A stretch of 64,000 nucleotides of DNA from the NCBI GenBank assembly GCA_030068145.1, contig JAPJBO010000635.1, positions 1-64,000 on the forward strand, written 5' to 3'. The translations under genes and the position numbers were made by a program. Below are positions 12,601-20,472 of the stretch, piece after piece. The stretch is from Diplonema papillatum. Its lineage: Eukaryota > Euglenozoa > Diplonemea > Diplonemida > Diplonemidae. Under the pieces are notes generated by a model. It was not told the DNA's origin. It saw only the letters and a program-made list of their open reading frames with translations, and did not search any database. How positions within the stretch are numbered: position 1 is the first letter of the stretch; each line of letters starts with the position of its first letter.

Positions 12601-14057
12601 GTTAGCGTGCTATGCGCCAGGTCACGACACAGTCCTGAGACGGTAAACGCGAGGCCTCTTCCGATTTTCGCTGACGGCGGCTCGGGTGGCAGAGCACACT
12701 TCCCATCCGTGCGCAGCAACACGAAACTTCGAAAGGAGCGTATTTTCGTCCACTGTCCCTCAAGCTGGAAGGGCAAAGGGCCAGGGGAGACGATTGTGCT
12801 TTCCCATTTGGCTCTGGCGGCTGCGTACTCCCGTATGCGCCCAAGGAGACACCTGGCTCTCTTCAAAGAAGCTGTATCGGCTCCCGCACCTTCAGGGGAC
12901 GGCCTCGCCGATACTCGCTGAGAGTTCAATTCCCGACGTACGCCACGGCCACAGTACCCGGTTAGGTTGCCTTCGATTCCGGATTTGAGGATGAGGTACT
13001 CTTCCGCAGCTCGCGAAGTCCGTTGCCAGAGGAAGTTCACCCGGGGGCTACCTTCGAGCCCGGGGGGGCAAGGGTCCCCGAGGCGGTACTTCTCAGAGAC
13101 GTTCCGGAGGGCATTCGGGTCGTCCAGGCCGCTCAGCCCGGTGCTTGGAATTGCCCGGGGGTACCGGAGTACCGGGTTCAGTTGTTGGAATACTGCAAGA
13201 TTAAAGGTGGCTCGGACCGCCTTGTGCGTAGGGAGGCCGGCTTCGAAAGTCTCCACGCGACCGAGAGCGGCAGAAGCGACTTCGTTGGTGAGAAGAAGGT
13301 CGATGCGTGACGGCTGACCGTGGTAACATGTAAACTCTGCAGGACTTCCCAGGGCTTCAGCTTGCAGCTCGGCAGAGTCCGACCAGCCGTTGCGCAAGGC
13401 GAATCGGAGCGCCGGGGAACCGAGGGGGGTCGTGTTGAAATCGCCGGCGGCGACAAGGGGCACAGCACCCAAGCGCTGGCGCAATCCCCACAGGGATCCC
13501 TCGATCAACCTTTCCCGCTCGGGTTTTTCGGAAATGCCACAGTGACCGTACAATGACACCACGTGTACGGCTCCTTTACCTACACCTGTCGCGACACGTA
13601 CATGCAAGAAGCGGGCCGATTCGTAGGCACGTTGCTCGGCTGCGTCAAAAGGCTCGACGATACATGCAGGCAAGCCTTTCTTGACGAAAATCGCGACTCC
13701 TGCACTACCTCCTGTAACCTGGGATGGGACGCTGTTGCCGCACTTCCGCCCAACACAGCAGCTGCCGAAGAAGGGTTGCCATACATCAAGGGCGCCGGCT
13801 TGTTTCAGGGCCATCCGGATACTTCTCTGCCCGGCACTCGTCAACTTCGTTTCTTGAACACAGATGATGTCCGCCGCTATGCAGATGAGGAGGTACAGGT
13901 TCTTCATCAAGGACGTGACATTTATAGTCACAATTCGAATTGGTGGAGGGCCAGGGTTGGGTTCGATACCTTGAGTCACGAGAAGCGCGTACGCTACGAG
14001 GGCCAGATAGAACTCTCTCGTCGGCTGGGGGGACAAATCGTTGGCGTGGATCACCAT
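9678..14057 (-). CDS. LINE ORF2: 2A-like leader, APE endonuclease, reverse transcriptase
   Basis: This 1459-residue protein should nick target DNA and copy the element RNA into the nick. Residues 18-27 are hydrophobic and are followed by GIEPNPGP at 30-37, a 2A-like motif in which the usual Asp is Gly. An APE-type endonuclease spans about 41-285, with VQET (Glu69), GDFN (205-208), SRID (250-253) and a late His near 278. The reverse transcriptase covers roughly 590-900, with LRPITV (655-660), QHGFRHG (688-694), the Asp-containing LDFAKCFD (723-730), QGCPIS (783-788) and the catalytic FADD (814-817). A Cys/His cluster near residue 1190 (CEFC, then HYYWQC) probably binds nucleic acid. No RNase H domain is evident. 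The C-terminus is Arg/Pro rich. The ATG overlaps the ORF1 stop in ATGGTGA. Confidence 0.93.
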   Translation of the reverse strand: MVIHANDLSPQPTREFYLALVAYALLVTQGIEPNPGPPPIRIVTINVTSLMKNLYLLICIAADIICVQETKLTSAGQRSIRMALKQAGALDVWQPFFGSCCVGRKCGNSVPSQVTGGSAGVAIFVKKGLPACIVEPFDAAEQRAYESARFLHVRVATGVGKGAVHVVSLYGHCGISEKPERERLIEGSLWGLRQRLGAVPLVAAGDFNTTPLGSPALRFALRNGWSDSAELQAEALGSPAEFTCYHGQPSRIDLLLTNEVASAALGRVETFEAGLPTHKAVRATFNLAVFQQLNPVLRYPRAIPSTGLSGLDDPNALRNVSEKYRLGDPCPPGLEGSPRVNFLWQRTSRAAEEYLILKSGIEGNLTGYCGRGVRRELNSQRVSARPSPEGAGADTASLKRARCLLGRIREYAAARAKWESTIVSPGPLPFQLEGQWTKIRSFRSFVLLRTDGKCALPPEPPSAKIGRGLAFTVSGLCRDLAHSTLTSRYLKSARSQRELRDPLGKESFAWVKKDAPSGLSFVTGADGRLTANLAEVDALVRRSWDPVLRMYAEKREPEFAPFFQEYKDFITQHPCNLNPITAERLRQVAKKKSVQTSCGVDGWRMREIAVLPNAILESFVAVLNEVEETGFWPDGVLDAMVTLIPKGEGSDPLKLRPITVSSVVYRLWASVRLQDVMLWQELWIHGSQHGFRHGHSCDDVVMDIALSIEESLTNGTPLCGVALDFAKCFDRVPQALVLDLMEALGLHERVLAPLRHIYKHLRRRFRYPLGVGEMFTVTNGILQGCPISVVLINALLSVLSKALVSRARVSPKSFADDLYLLSQLARLLQEGIRTTEVFDSLTGFALNEDKSVSFSTSPEPPRLVIGRKIIRSSKIVKVLGVPLGTEGPVDNRRANATVEAAARLEAAPLMHRTKFRIMQTIAASAYYGAAYCTNTTGGFVNSSTLRTALSACVIPRSNRAKSPLAVLSLVAKAHLCDPACASGFSLFRTFVKQYGKERFRVRMDALLRVGADSSIKGPVGLMANLLREIRFLRATQHSFQSLSFDGTPVSLLGKEAPHLFREGLRLRAWRYLTTQRQGFDGIEGGVDVRAMNRLWLNRATDHKLSSAISRCIGGAVYSREWCRRKWGSGSGDCEFCDSGATGTLWHYYWQCPGPGCRWNELRSRFCIAEAMVRDMPQCLCIRGIPPYGTPPDLLEKIQRLIGTISIEMAQAQRSLAATRPWELASGASTKYDVHLATDSRKLLTTNIGTRFAATLVFWLRSLSWVSSNPLPTTGVELALDFEAFTRSKLPGRTFAEKGLQIGYLMRAINDLCCADSGVASFPGKWRQGVCSLRCFGAPAMPGCTHRPRFAAGRKTEWMLGKLETICARNSWNDAVPEYPHDVPYVQWELRFSVKMLAAAIGRAIAKRRRARETTCQHTPARRSRPPVRTPPAAPPSVQQSSLTGPRLAPRPRRNDLRPP
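13947..13970 (-). other. 2A-like ribosome-skipping motif in ORF2
   Basis: Codons 30-37 read GIEPNPGP, matching the 2A consensus D(V/I)ExNPGP except that the first Asp is Gly. The motif comes right after a hydrophobic run and just before the endonuclease domain, the position reported for 2A peptides in other non-LTR elements. With the Asp lost, skipping may be weak or absent. Confidence 0.6.
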
Positions 14058-15853
14058 TGTGACTCCGGGGGGGGGACGTCGGCGGTCGCCTGCGCGGGCG
14101 AGGGAGATGAAGTTGGCGGCGTGGCCCGCGACTTAGTCCAGCATGCGTGACAGATTGCAGCCTGGCAGGGGCCGTGCGCGCAAAGCCGCTTGGCTTGTCC
14201 GACCTGCATGCCTTTGGCGCAGACCACGCAGAGGAAAGCTTCGGCGTTCGAGTGTGCTTCCTGCCAGCTGGTGTGCCGGCAGTCGGTGACCATGTTGTCC
14301 TTGCCGTCCACCCGTGCTAGCTTTTCCTGGGACTCAGTTGTCTCATCCTCTGTGCGTCCCCTCTTTTGGCCCGGAGACGGCTCGGGCCGTTCGTTGAGGC
14401 TAGCGAAGAACTCGGGTGGGAGTTTGACCTTCTCCCGCTGACACTGCGTGGAGAATCCCTTCCGTTGCCTCGCGTCAGTGGAGCGGTCGTATTTCCTTAT
14501 CGAAATAGACGCGCGATCGAGCCGGAAGAACACGGGTGCAGGTGGGCCCGTGTCGGCGATGACGATGCACACGGTCTTACCTTGTCGCTTGAAGGCCCCG
14601 GCTTGTTCGACCTTCCAGCCGGCAGCAGCGCAGGCGGCAAGGAGGTCGGTCGCGTGTTCCGAAGCGCACGCGGTGGTGACCACGTATTTGTCGCCACGCA
14701 GTTGGCGCTTCGACAGCTTTTTTCCGACCGCGGATTCGGTGGCGGCAACGTGTTCCGGGGTCGTCCGAATGCCGAAGACACCCGTCTTTGTGCCCGCGAT
14801 TACCCCGAACGTATTCGGAGTCAGTGCCGCCAGCCGTCGCGCCTCTTCAAGGGTGCAGTCACTCACCCACACCGCCGGCATGGTGTCCGTCCCGTTGACG
14901 AAGGACAAGGCCTTCCAGAATGTTCCGGCTTTGCCGGAGCTCCGCAGCAGCTTCTGCACGTCAACGATCGGGACGCGCACGCTCACCTCACACACCCCCT
15001 GCCGGCGGTGCACCTTTGTGAACACTGCGCTCCAATCCATGCGCAGTCCTTCCGCTTCTGCGGCCTTCTTCGCCATAATCCGCACAGATTGTGCGGCCTT
15101 CATCGCGGTATCCCAGGTGGCCGCGTGGACGTAGGCGGCGCGCACCTGGAACAGGCAAACCTGTGTCGTCGGCTGGAGGGTGTCGACTGCTTTGCAATGC
15201 ACCGTGGGCAGGGCCAGGTTTTGGAACCGCGACCATACGTCCTGATGACCGCCGTCAGACAAGGTGACGAGGTGCCTCACCGAACCGTCCCACGGAACGC
15301 TGCAGACGACGGCAACCTTCGCTTCGGGGTAAACCGCGACGGTGTCGAGGGCCGCACCCCATGCGGATTCCGCATCTTCGACACTTGCAGCCACGAGTAG
15401 GCCGCCCTTTCCGCTCCTCAACTCGTCGGTAGACCCGACCTTCGCCACTTGCCAGTCATGGAAGACCATACTGGCCTTCGGACGGGTGCGGCGCGTCCTC
15501 TCCGACCACGTGCTAGGCACCTGCGGTTGCTTCGTCGATGTAGAGCGGCGCATCCTTTCCGCCCATGAATCTTCGGTGGAGGGGTCCGGTCGCTTCTCGG
15601 ATACCGGTCGCTTATCGGACACCGAACGCTTCTCGGATACCGGAGGTCGAGCCTCTTGTGCCCCGGAGCCATGCGTCGAAGGGGGCGCGGGTTTCTGGGC
15701 GCCAAGCGGTGCGGGCGACGATCCGGCCATCCCTGTCTCGACCAAGGACAGGATGACGTCTAAGATAGACAGCAGTTGCTGCCTCGTCTTTTTGTCATGG
15801 CACTTCCCAGCCAAGGCGGATGCCCTGGCGATCAGTGCGTCGACGTCATCCAT
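14051..15853 (-). CDS. LINE ORF1, probable nucleic-acid-binding protein
   Basis: This 600-residue protein lies immediately upstream of ORF2 in the same element. Its N-terminal third is helical and then Ser/Pro/Arg rich, with repeated VSEKR/VSDKR-type units near residues 75-90. The middle part is an uncharacterised globular region. Near the C-terminus a cluster of Cys and His residues (CRHTSW, CVVC, CAHGPC, CHAC) looks like a zinc-binding module, placed where many LINE ORF1 proteins carry a nucleic-acid-binding domain. I do not recognise the rest. The stop codon is embedded in the ORF2 start (ATGGTGA), which suggests termination-reinitiation or slippage couples the two. The large plus-strand frame opposite it is an antisense shadow. 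Confidence 0.8.
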   Translation of the reverse strand: MDDVDALIARASALAGKCHDKKTRQQLLSILDVILSLVETGMAGSSPAPLGAQKPAPPSTHGSGAQEARPPVSEKRSVSDKRPVSEKRPDPSTEDSWAERMRRSTSTKQPQVPSTWSERTRRTRPKASMVFHDWQVAKVGSTDELRSGKGGLLVAASVEDAESAWGAALDTVAVYPEAKVAVVCSVPWDGSVRHLVTLSDGGHQDVWSRFQNLALPTVHCKAVDTLQPTTQVCLFQVRAAYVHAATWDTAMKAAQSVRIMAKKAAEAEGLRMDWSAVFTKVHRRQGVCEVSVRVPIVDVQKLLRSSGKAGTFWKALSFVNGTDTMPAVWVSDCTLEEARRLAALTPNTFGVIAGTKTGVFGIRTTPEHVAATESAVGKKLSKRQLRGDKYVVTTACASEHATDLLAACAAAGWKVEQAGAFKRQGKTVCIVIADTGPPAPVFFRLDRASISIRKYDRSTDARQRKGFSTQCQREKVKLPPEFFASLNERPEPSPGQKRGRTEDETTESQEKLARVDGKDNMVTDCRHTSWQEAHSNAEAFLCVVCAKGMQVGQAKRLCAHGPCQAAICHACWTKSRATPPTSSPSPAQATADVPPPESQW

Positions 15854-15900
15854 ACTCGAATGAGAGCGGGGATGGACCCCCCTTCACGCTTCTCTTAGCT

Positions 15901-16227
15901 GATACTTATACTCGTTCTCTCTTTTTCTGATCTGATATCCCACCACTTCTTTTTTCTTCACCCGAGGTGTTTCCGGGCAGAACCCGGAGCCGCTTTCCTT
16001 CAAGGGTAGCCACGGCAAGCCACCAATAAAGTACAGATAGATGGCGAGATGGCGGCAAACCAACGCAAGAATGTGTGCCAACAAAACTGAAGAAGTTTGT
16101 CCGAGCAGATGACATGCGGAGACCTCTTGTTCTTGGCACGTTGTTGTTGAGGAATCATGCAATCTTGTAGTGCAAATTCGCTTAATCTTGTTGTACTTTG
16201 ACTTCTCGGTGGGCGAAAGAAATACTG
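15901..16227. other. Spacer between LINE and CULT-like gene
   Basis: It may contain LINE 5' UTR and the 3' UTR of the neighbouring gene. An open minus-strand frame here reads across the CULT-like gene's stop in another phase, and I do not call it. Confidence 0.4.
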
Positions 16228-17212
16228 CTATGTAATCACCGAACTGGAAGAGCTGCAGCACGTGCAAGCAAACCGTGAGGCATACCAGAAACATTCGAGG
16301 TTGTCCAGGAGCACGTCTGAAGGGTGCTTGACGACTCGGGGACCCGTAAAATTGTCATCGTCAACATCGGGTACTTCGGCGGTGGCCAATTCACTGACAC
16401 GGCCCGCTGTTCCTGTGGTCGTAGACTGGGCTTGTAGCGTGCTATCAGCAGCCACGTCGCCCTCGACTCCTTCTTCCTTTGATCTGGTCTTTTCATATTC
16501 GGCGTCATTTCGCTCGCTGGTTCCTGTGCCGGCAACAGTGACTTCGGTGTCAGGATGCGCTCCGCACTGGGCTTTCGCGATGCCCCAGCCGAGGTGTGCA
16601 GTGCAATTCAAGCACGTCAGAGACGTGTACACGCGATCCACCAACCATATCGACGGGGTCGCTGGCTCGCCTTGCACGTTGACCCACTTGTTTGGCTTCA
16701 CCTGTCATGTTCGTGTACAGTAAGAACGGGAGAAGTTGGTAGGTCAAGGGCCCTGAAGGGGCTCTATATTGATCGATTAAGCTTGTCCGCCCAGGGCTTT
16801 TTTTTCGGAAAGGAAACGGGCATACTCGAACAACGTCGTAACGTCGTCGTGAGTCTTGACACGAGAGCACCGGGATTGTTTCGTCAAGAACGTCGAGATC
16901 ATACTGGTACACACGATCCGCTACCACTTCTGCAGAGTCCATCAACACATCTTCCTTCAGGACGATCGGGAATTTGCACTGCTGGCAGCCCAGGATGTCG
17001 ACCGTATCCTGAGACTCTTCTTCAGTCGCCATTGCAGTGGCAACGTCTTCTTTCGGTGTACTTCCAGTTCCGAAGTCGAGCACCGAATACCGAGGAGGGG
17101 TTCTCTCCTGTGGTGTCCCCCCTCCCCCCCAACCGGACTCTGCTGGCATCGTTTGTTGCTTCGTTGCTTGAGTTCGACCCACACACCACAAACAAAATAA
17201 ATGGAACAGCAT
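16228..17212 (-). CDS. CULT/Yippee-like zinc-binding protein, two exons
   Basis: Exon 1 is 17212-16826 (a second ATG at 17149 may be the real start) and exon 2 is 16701-16228. The donor is CGA|GTATGC, the acceptor ACAG, and the frame is kept. The product is 286 residues from the first ATG or 265 from the second. It has CQQC in exon 1, then RYDVVR across the junction, then CLNCTAHLGW in exon 2. Two CxxC pairs ending in a C-x2-C-x2-HLGW block are typical of the CULT domain of cereblon and secreted CULT proteins, within the Yippee/Mis18 beta-tent fold. The tail is acidic and Thr/Glu rich. I see no Lon-like domain as in cereblon, so a role in ubiquitin ligase substrate binding is only a guess. 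Mis18 or Yippee membership is the alternative. Confidence 0.6.
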
Positions 17213-17748
17213 TGCACTCTGTGGGAATATTCGTTCAAATCACGACTTGGTAAACTTGCGGTCACAAAATAGAGGAGAGCAGTAAAGAAAGAGTGATCTT
17301 CCGGGACCAAATAAAAAGGAGGCTAGCTGTCTTCTGTTGTGCGGAACAAAATCGCACACCAGAGAAATACAACGCATGAGCAGTTGATGACGTCTTTGGA
17401 GGTATACTCACACACACACACACACAGCCGATGAAGGGGCAGACGAAGACCTAGGACATCATCCCGGGGATAGGTTTTCGCTATCGTTGTCCGTCCTTTG
17501 CCTGAATTGAAGGCATTGGCTCCTCCAATGGCGGCAAGCAGGAAGGGTGGTCTTGATACTCTTAGACCGGGACAGGTCTTGTTCCTCTGCGGGAACTTAA
17601 ACCTCGCCACGATCATGATGGGGCGAAGACACAACCCAGCTCCGGACGTGTACGGGTACAAACCGATTGCGCGATCCACGGCTGTCAAGAACAAGCTCAA
17701 CGAGGGCAATCCGAAGGACGGCCGGCCACTCGGTATCATCTATGAGGC
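17213..17748. other. Spacer between CULT-like and Hsp70-like genes
   Basis: It contains a (CA)n microsatellite at about 17411-17427 and no recognisable gene. A plus-strand frame at 17498-17761 shows no domain and ends at the Hsp70 stop region. Confidence 0.45.
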
Positions 17749-19480
17749 TCAGCATCCGTAGGCACGTGATGCACCCAGTGATATAGCCAGGTCTGCATCC
17801 AAGGAGCTGTGCACGCGATCAGCCCCAAAGCGGTCCTTCAGCAGCCTTCGTATGGCAAGCAGCCGTGAGCTCCCACCTGCTAGCACCACCTGCACGTGTG
17901 TTTGCTGTACGTAAGTTCTCCGTGTTGTCGGTGCGAGGCAGAGATTTGAATGGCGACTCGCTAACAAATAAAGCACTCAGCCCTTTGTCTTCCACAGGGG
18001 TAGTCAATCGGGTGCCAAACAATCGCGGGGCGTGGCAGCTCGTGCAACTTGTATACCGTGCGCAACAGCGAAGGAACCCGCGGATTCACCGCCGAGGCGG
18101 TCAAGAACACTGCAGCGTTGCAGCTGCAGAAGTAGATAGACGAAACTAGCACACACCTCGAGTCCGCTTTCAGGAACCAGCGACACCTGCAAGATGTCGT
18201 CAATGGGGACGATCGACCGGTCGACGAGATCCTTGCATTTCTGAACGTGGAGTGGAAATGTAAGTTGCATGCCGAGAGCAAGGATATTCGCGTGTATTTC
18301 GGTAAGAACCGACGCTAGAAATAGCAGCGGTGTGGTTAAAACAGGTCACAACTTCTTAAGTCAGAGTCTTGTAGAAAATGGGTAGGTAAAGGGGGCTAGT
18401 GCCGTTAGCCCCGGCTGCGAGGCAAAATAAGGACCCGTAGGACCGATACCACTACGGCACGTTGCTGCTCAAACTGAAAACACGTACCGTCGAAATGTCA
18501 GAGTTGGAGATGGTAACAGCATCACCCCAGGGTGCCGTGAAGGTGACGGACTCGTGGATGGATAGGTTGCGCTTTGCATGCTCAACGGTGTCGGTGAAGA
18601 CGGCCCGGTCATGAGCGGAAAGTTGAGAGAGGTTGATGTCATGTTTGTCGGCGAGGTGGTGCACGAGGCACCGATCGAAATCAGAACCGCCAAGATGCGA
18701 ATCGCCTGTCGTCGCAAGCAGGAGAAAGGTGCGCGTGTCTTCCTGCAATCGCAGGAGCGCAACGTCGAGAGTGCCGCCGCCCATGTCGTACACGAGAACG
18801 TCGCAACGTTCTCGGTTTTGCAGCCCATACGCAATGGCAGCCGCGACAGGCTCTTCAATGAGGCGCACCATCGAAAAGCCAGCCAACAAAGCTGCTCGAT
18901 GTGTAGCTGCACGTTCCGGTCCCCCAAAGGATACGGGCACGGTGATGGTGGCAGTGTAGAACTTGAAGCCCATCAGATGCTTCCAGTATCCTGCAGACGC
19001 CTCCGCCTTCGCCTTGAGCTTCTTCAAAACGGCACCGCCGACGTCCTCGGGCATCACAACACCGTTCACGCCTTCCACTACCACTCCCGCCTCGCCTCGC
19101 CGCCCTTCTACAATTTGGAACGGCAGCTCTCGCGCCTCTTCCTGGACGCTCTCGTCGGTGACCTTTTTCCCTATGAACCGCTTCGCCGACGTTACGACGG
19201 CTTCCGGGTGCTCGAGCTGCACGGTGTGCGCAGGGAATCCGACGCGAACGTCTCCTCCGAAATACGAAACGATGCTGGGGACCAGCGGTGTGTTGTCATC
19301 GACGATCACCGCTGTTGGGACACCACCGTTGCAGGTGGAAGCTACGCTGAACGTAGTTCCCAAGTCAATGCCCAGCTGCGTCTCGGAGGCGAATTCCCAC
19401 CACGGCAGCACTTGCAGCGCGATCGGCCCGATCACGACTAGTATAAACACCGAACACCCGATATCACTGGCGGATACCAT
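17749..19480 (-). CDS. Short membrane-anchored Hsp70, HSPA13/STCH-like, three exons
   Basis: Exons are 19480-18488, 18240-18157 and 17889-17749, with donors GTACGT and GTGTGT and CAG acceptors. The product is 405 residues. It is an Hsp70 ATPase domain: GIDLGTTFSV (phosphate 1), YDMGGGTLDV (phosphate 2), then VVLAGGSSRL (adenosine loop) split off into the last exon. It ends soon after the ATPase fold, with no peptide-binding domain. Residues ~8-25 form a hydrophobic signal or anchor segment. Both points match HSPA13/STCH, a microsome-associated ATPase-only Hsp70 of about 470 residues. I start at the ATG at 19480. An upstream in-frame ATG at 19540 lies in the edge of a LINE insertion and is unlikely to be original. 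Confidence 0.85.
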
Positions 19481-19522
19481 TGCACCCACCTTTCTCCCAC
19501 ACACCCCAGCCCGTGCACGCTT

Positions 19523-19618
19523 GCACTGAAACACAAGCATGAGAGAGACGAGTTAGAGTGCAGGGACCTTCTCTCCGGGGAGTTTCCGGTCTCCTCACTT
19601 CGCACTGAAACCCAAGCA
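19523..19618 (-). mobile_element. Tiny LINE 3'-end insertion with 17-bp target duplication
   Basis: About 62 bp at 19540-19601 match the 3' end of the LINE at 9.6-15.9 kb (GACGAGTTAGAGTGCAGGGAC, then CTCTCCGGGGAG). GCACTGAAACACAAGCA (19523-19539) and GCACTGAAACCCAAGCA (19602-19618) flank it, a 17-bp duplication with one mismatch. It is an extreme 5' truncation by target-primed reverse transcription, sitting 42-60 bp upstream of the Hsp70-like start codon. Confidence 0.85.
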
Positions 19619-20472
19619 AGATAAAGTATTTGTTGTGGTACGCGCTATTGATACGTATTTGATACGAATTACACCTCTTGCGCTGCACTCTCCCACCGAC
19701 TTCTTCACAGCAAAGGGCCAGGCTATCCTTCCTGGCAGCGGCTTCCGCACAAAAAGGTACTCCGGGTTTCGTATCTTTGGGGGGCACAAGCGGTGCATTC
19801 GAGTGAGCATACATGCGCCCGACTCGACGACAAGAAGCTTTTAGGTTTGATCTCACGCTGAATGGACAGTCAGCGACGGGGCAGAGCGGACGCGACCTTT
19901 TGCGTGTAGTCGTTGTAGTGGTGGTCTGTCATGGTCCGGTCCTGGAGCCGCTGTTCGTTTATACCCTCATGGGAGAGCAGTCGCTGGCAGCTGCCATCTG
20001 CAAACGAGGAGGAAAAGAAACAAGGCAGCCACCAGCTCTGAGGACGAGAGACTCTTAGTTCACAAGTTCAGAAAAATGGGCTAGTGTTGTCGGGTTATCG
20101 GCGTGCGGGGCAAGTGCGAGAGAACCTTCACGTCTTGGGAAAGGTGGTTAAGGAGTTCTCGTGAACGGTCAGCTCTCGGTTAGGCGGGGGCTTGCAGTTG
20201 GCAAACAGCTGCGTGTTGAAAGGAGCGCGAGAACATGTGGAAGCGTTGGCCACTTATATGCCGGTGACTGCGAGGCTCCACGCACGCGCGGGGGGGGCCG
20301 ACCCTGGATCAACCAAGGCCCGAAAGCAGCTCACCATGTAGCGCACACAAAATCGGCACTCGAAATTCATTCTTGACGCTGGAGATAACGACGGCCGGAT
20401 GCTTGGCCTTTTAGCCGATATGCTTGTTGACGGTGGTGTAAATGACTCGCACACGCGCTTTCGAAAACGAAG
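19619..20472. other. Spacer between Hsp70-like gene and kinesin 3' end
   Basis: No coding frame or known repeat is recognised. It should contain the promoter of the Hsp70-like gene and the 3' UTR of the kinesin gene. Confidence 0.45.

Larger units (their letters stand above)
9587..15900 (-). mobile_element. Full-length or near full-length non-LTR retrotransposon (LINE)
   Basis: The element carries ORF1 (15853-14051) and ORF2 (14057-9678) on the minus strand, then a short 3' UTR ending in a (TC)n run at 9612-9587 instead of poly(A). Both frames are intact across more than 6 kb, so the copy is young or still able to move. The 5' boundary is not defined by sequence and I place it arbitrarily just upstream of ORF1. 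Shorter pieces of the same 3' end occur at 9333-9586, 19540-19601 and about 47268-47313. APE-type endonuclease and RT place it among the APE-encoding LINE groups; the clade needs phylogeny. Confidence 0.9.

Noticed and set aside
14366..15400. Plus-strand open frame of 344 codons
   Set aside because: It is antisense to LINE ORF1 and owes its openness to the GC-rich third positions of that gene; no domain is visible.
16228..16295. A 33-base third intron at the end of the CULT-like gene
   Set aside because: GTATGC and CAG bracket a stretch whose length is a multiple of three, but 33 bases is too short for an ordinary intron and the frame is open through it.
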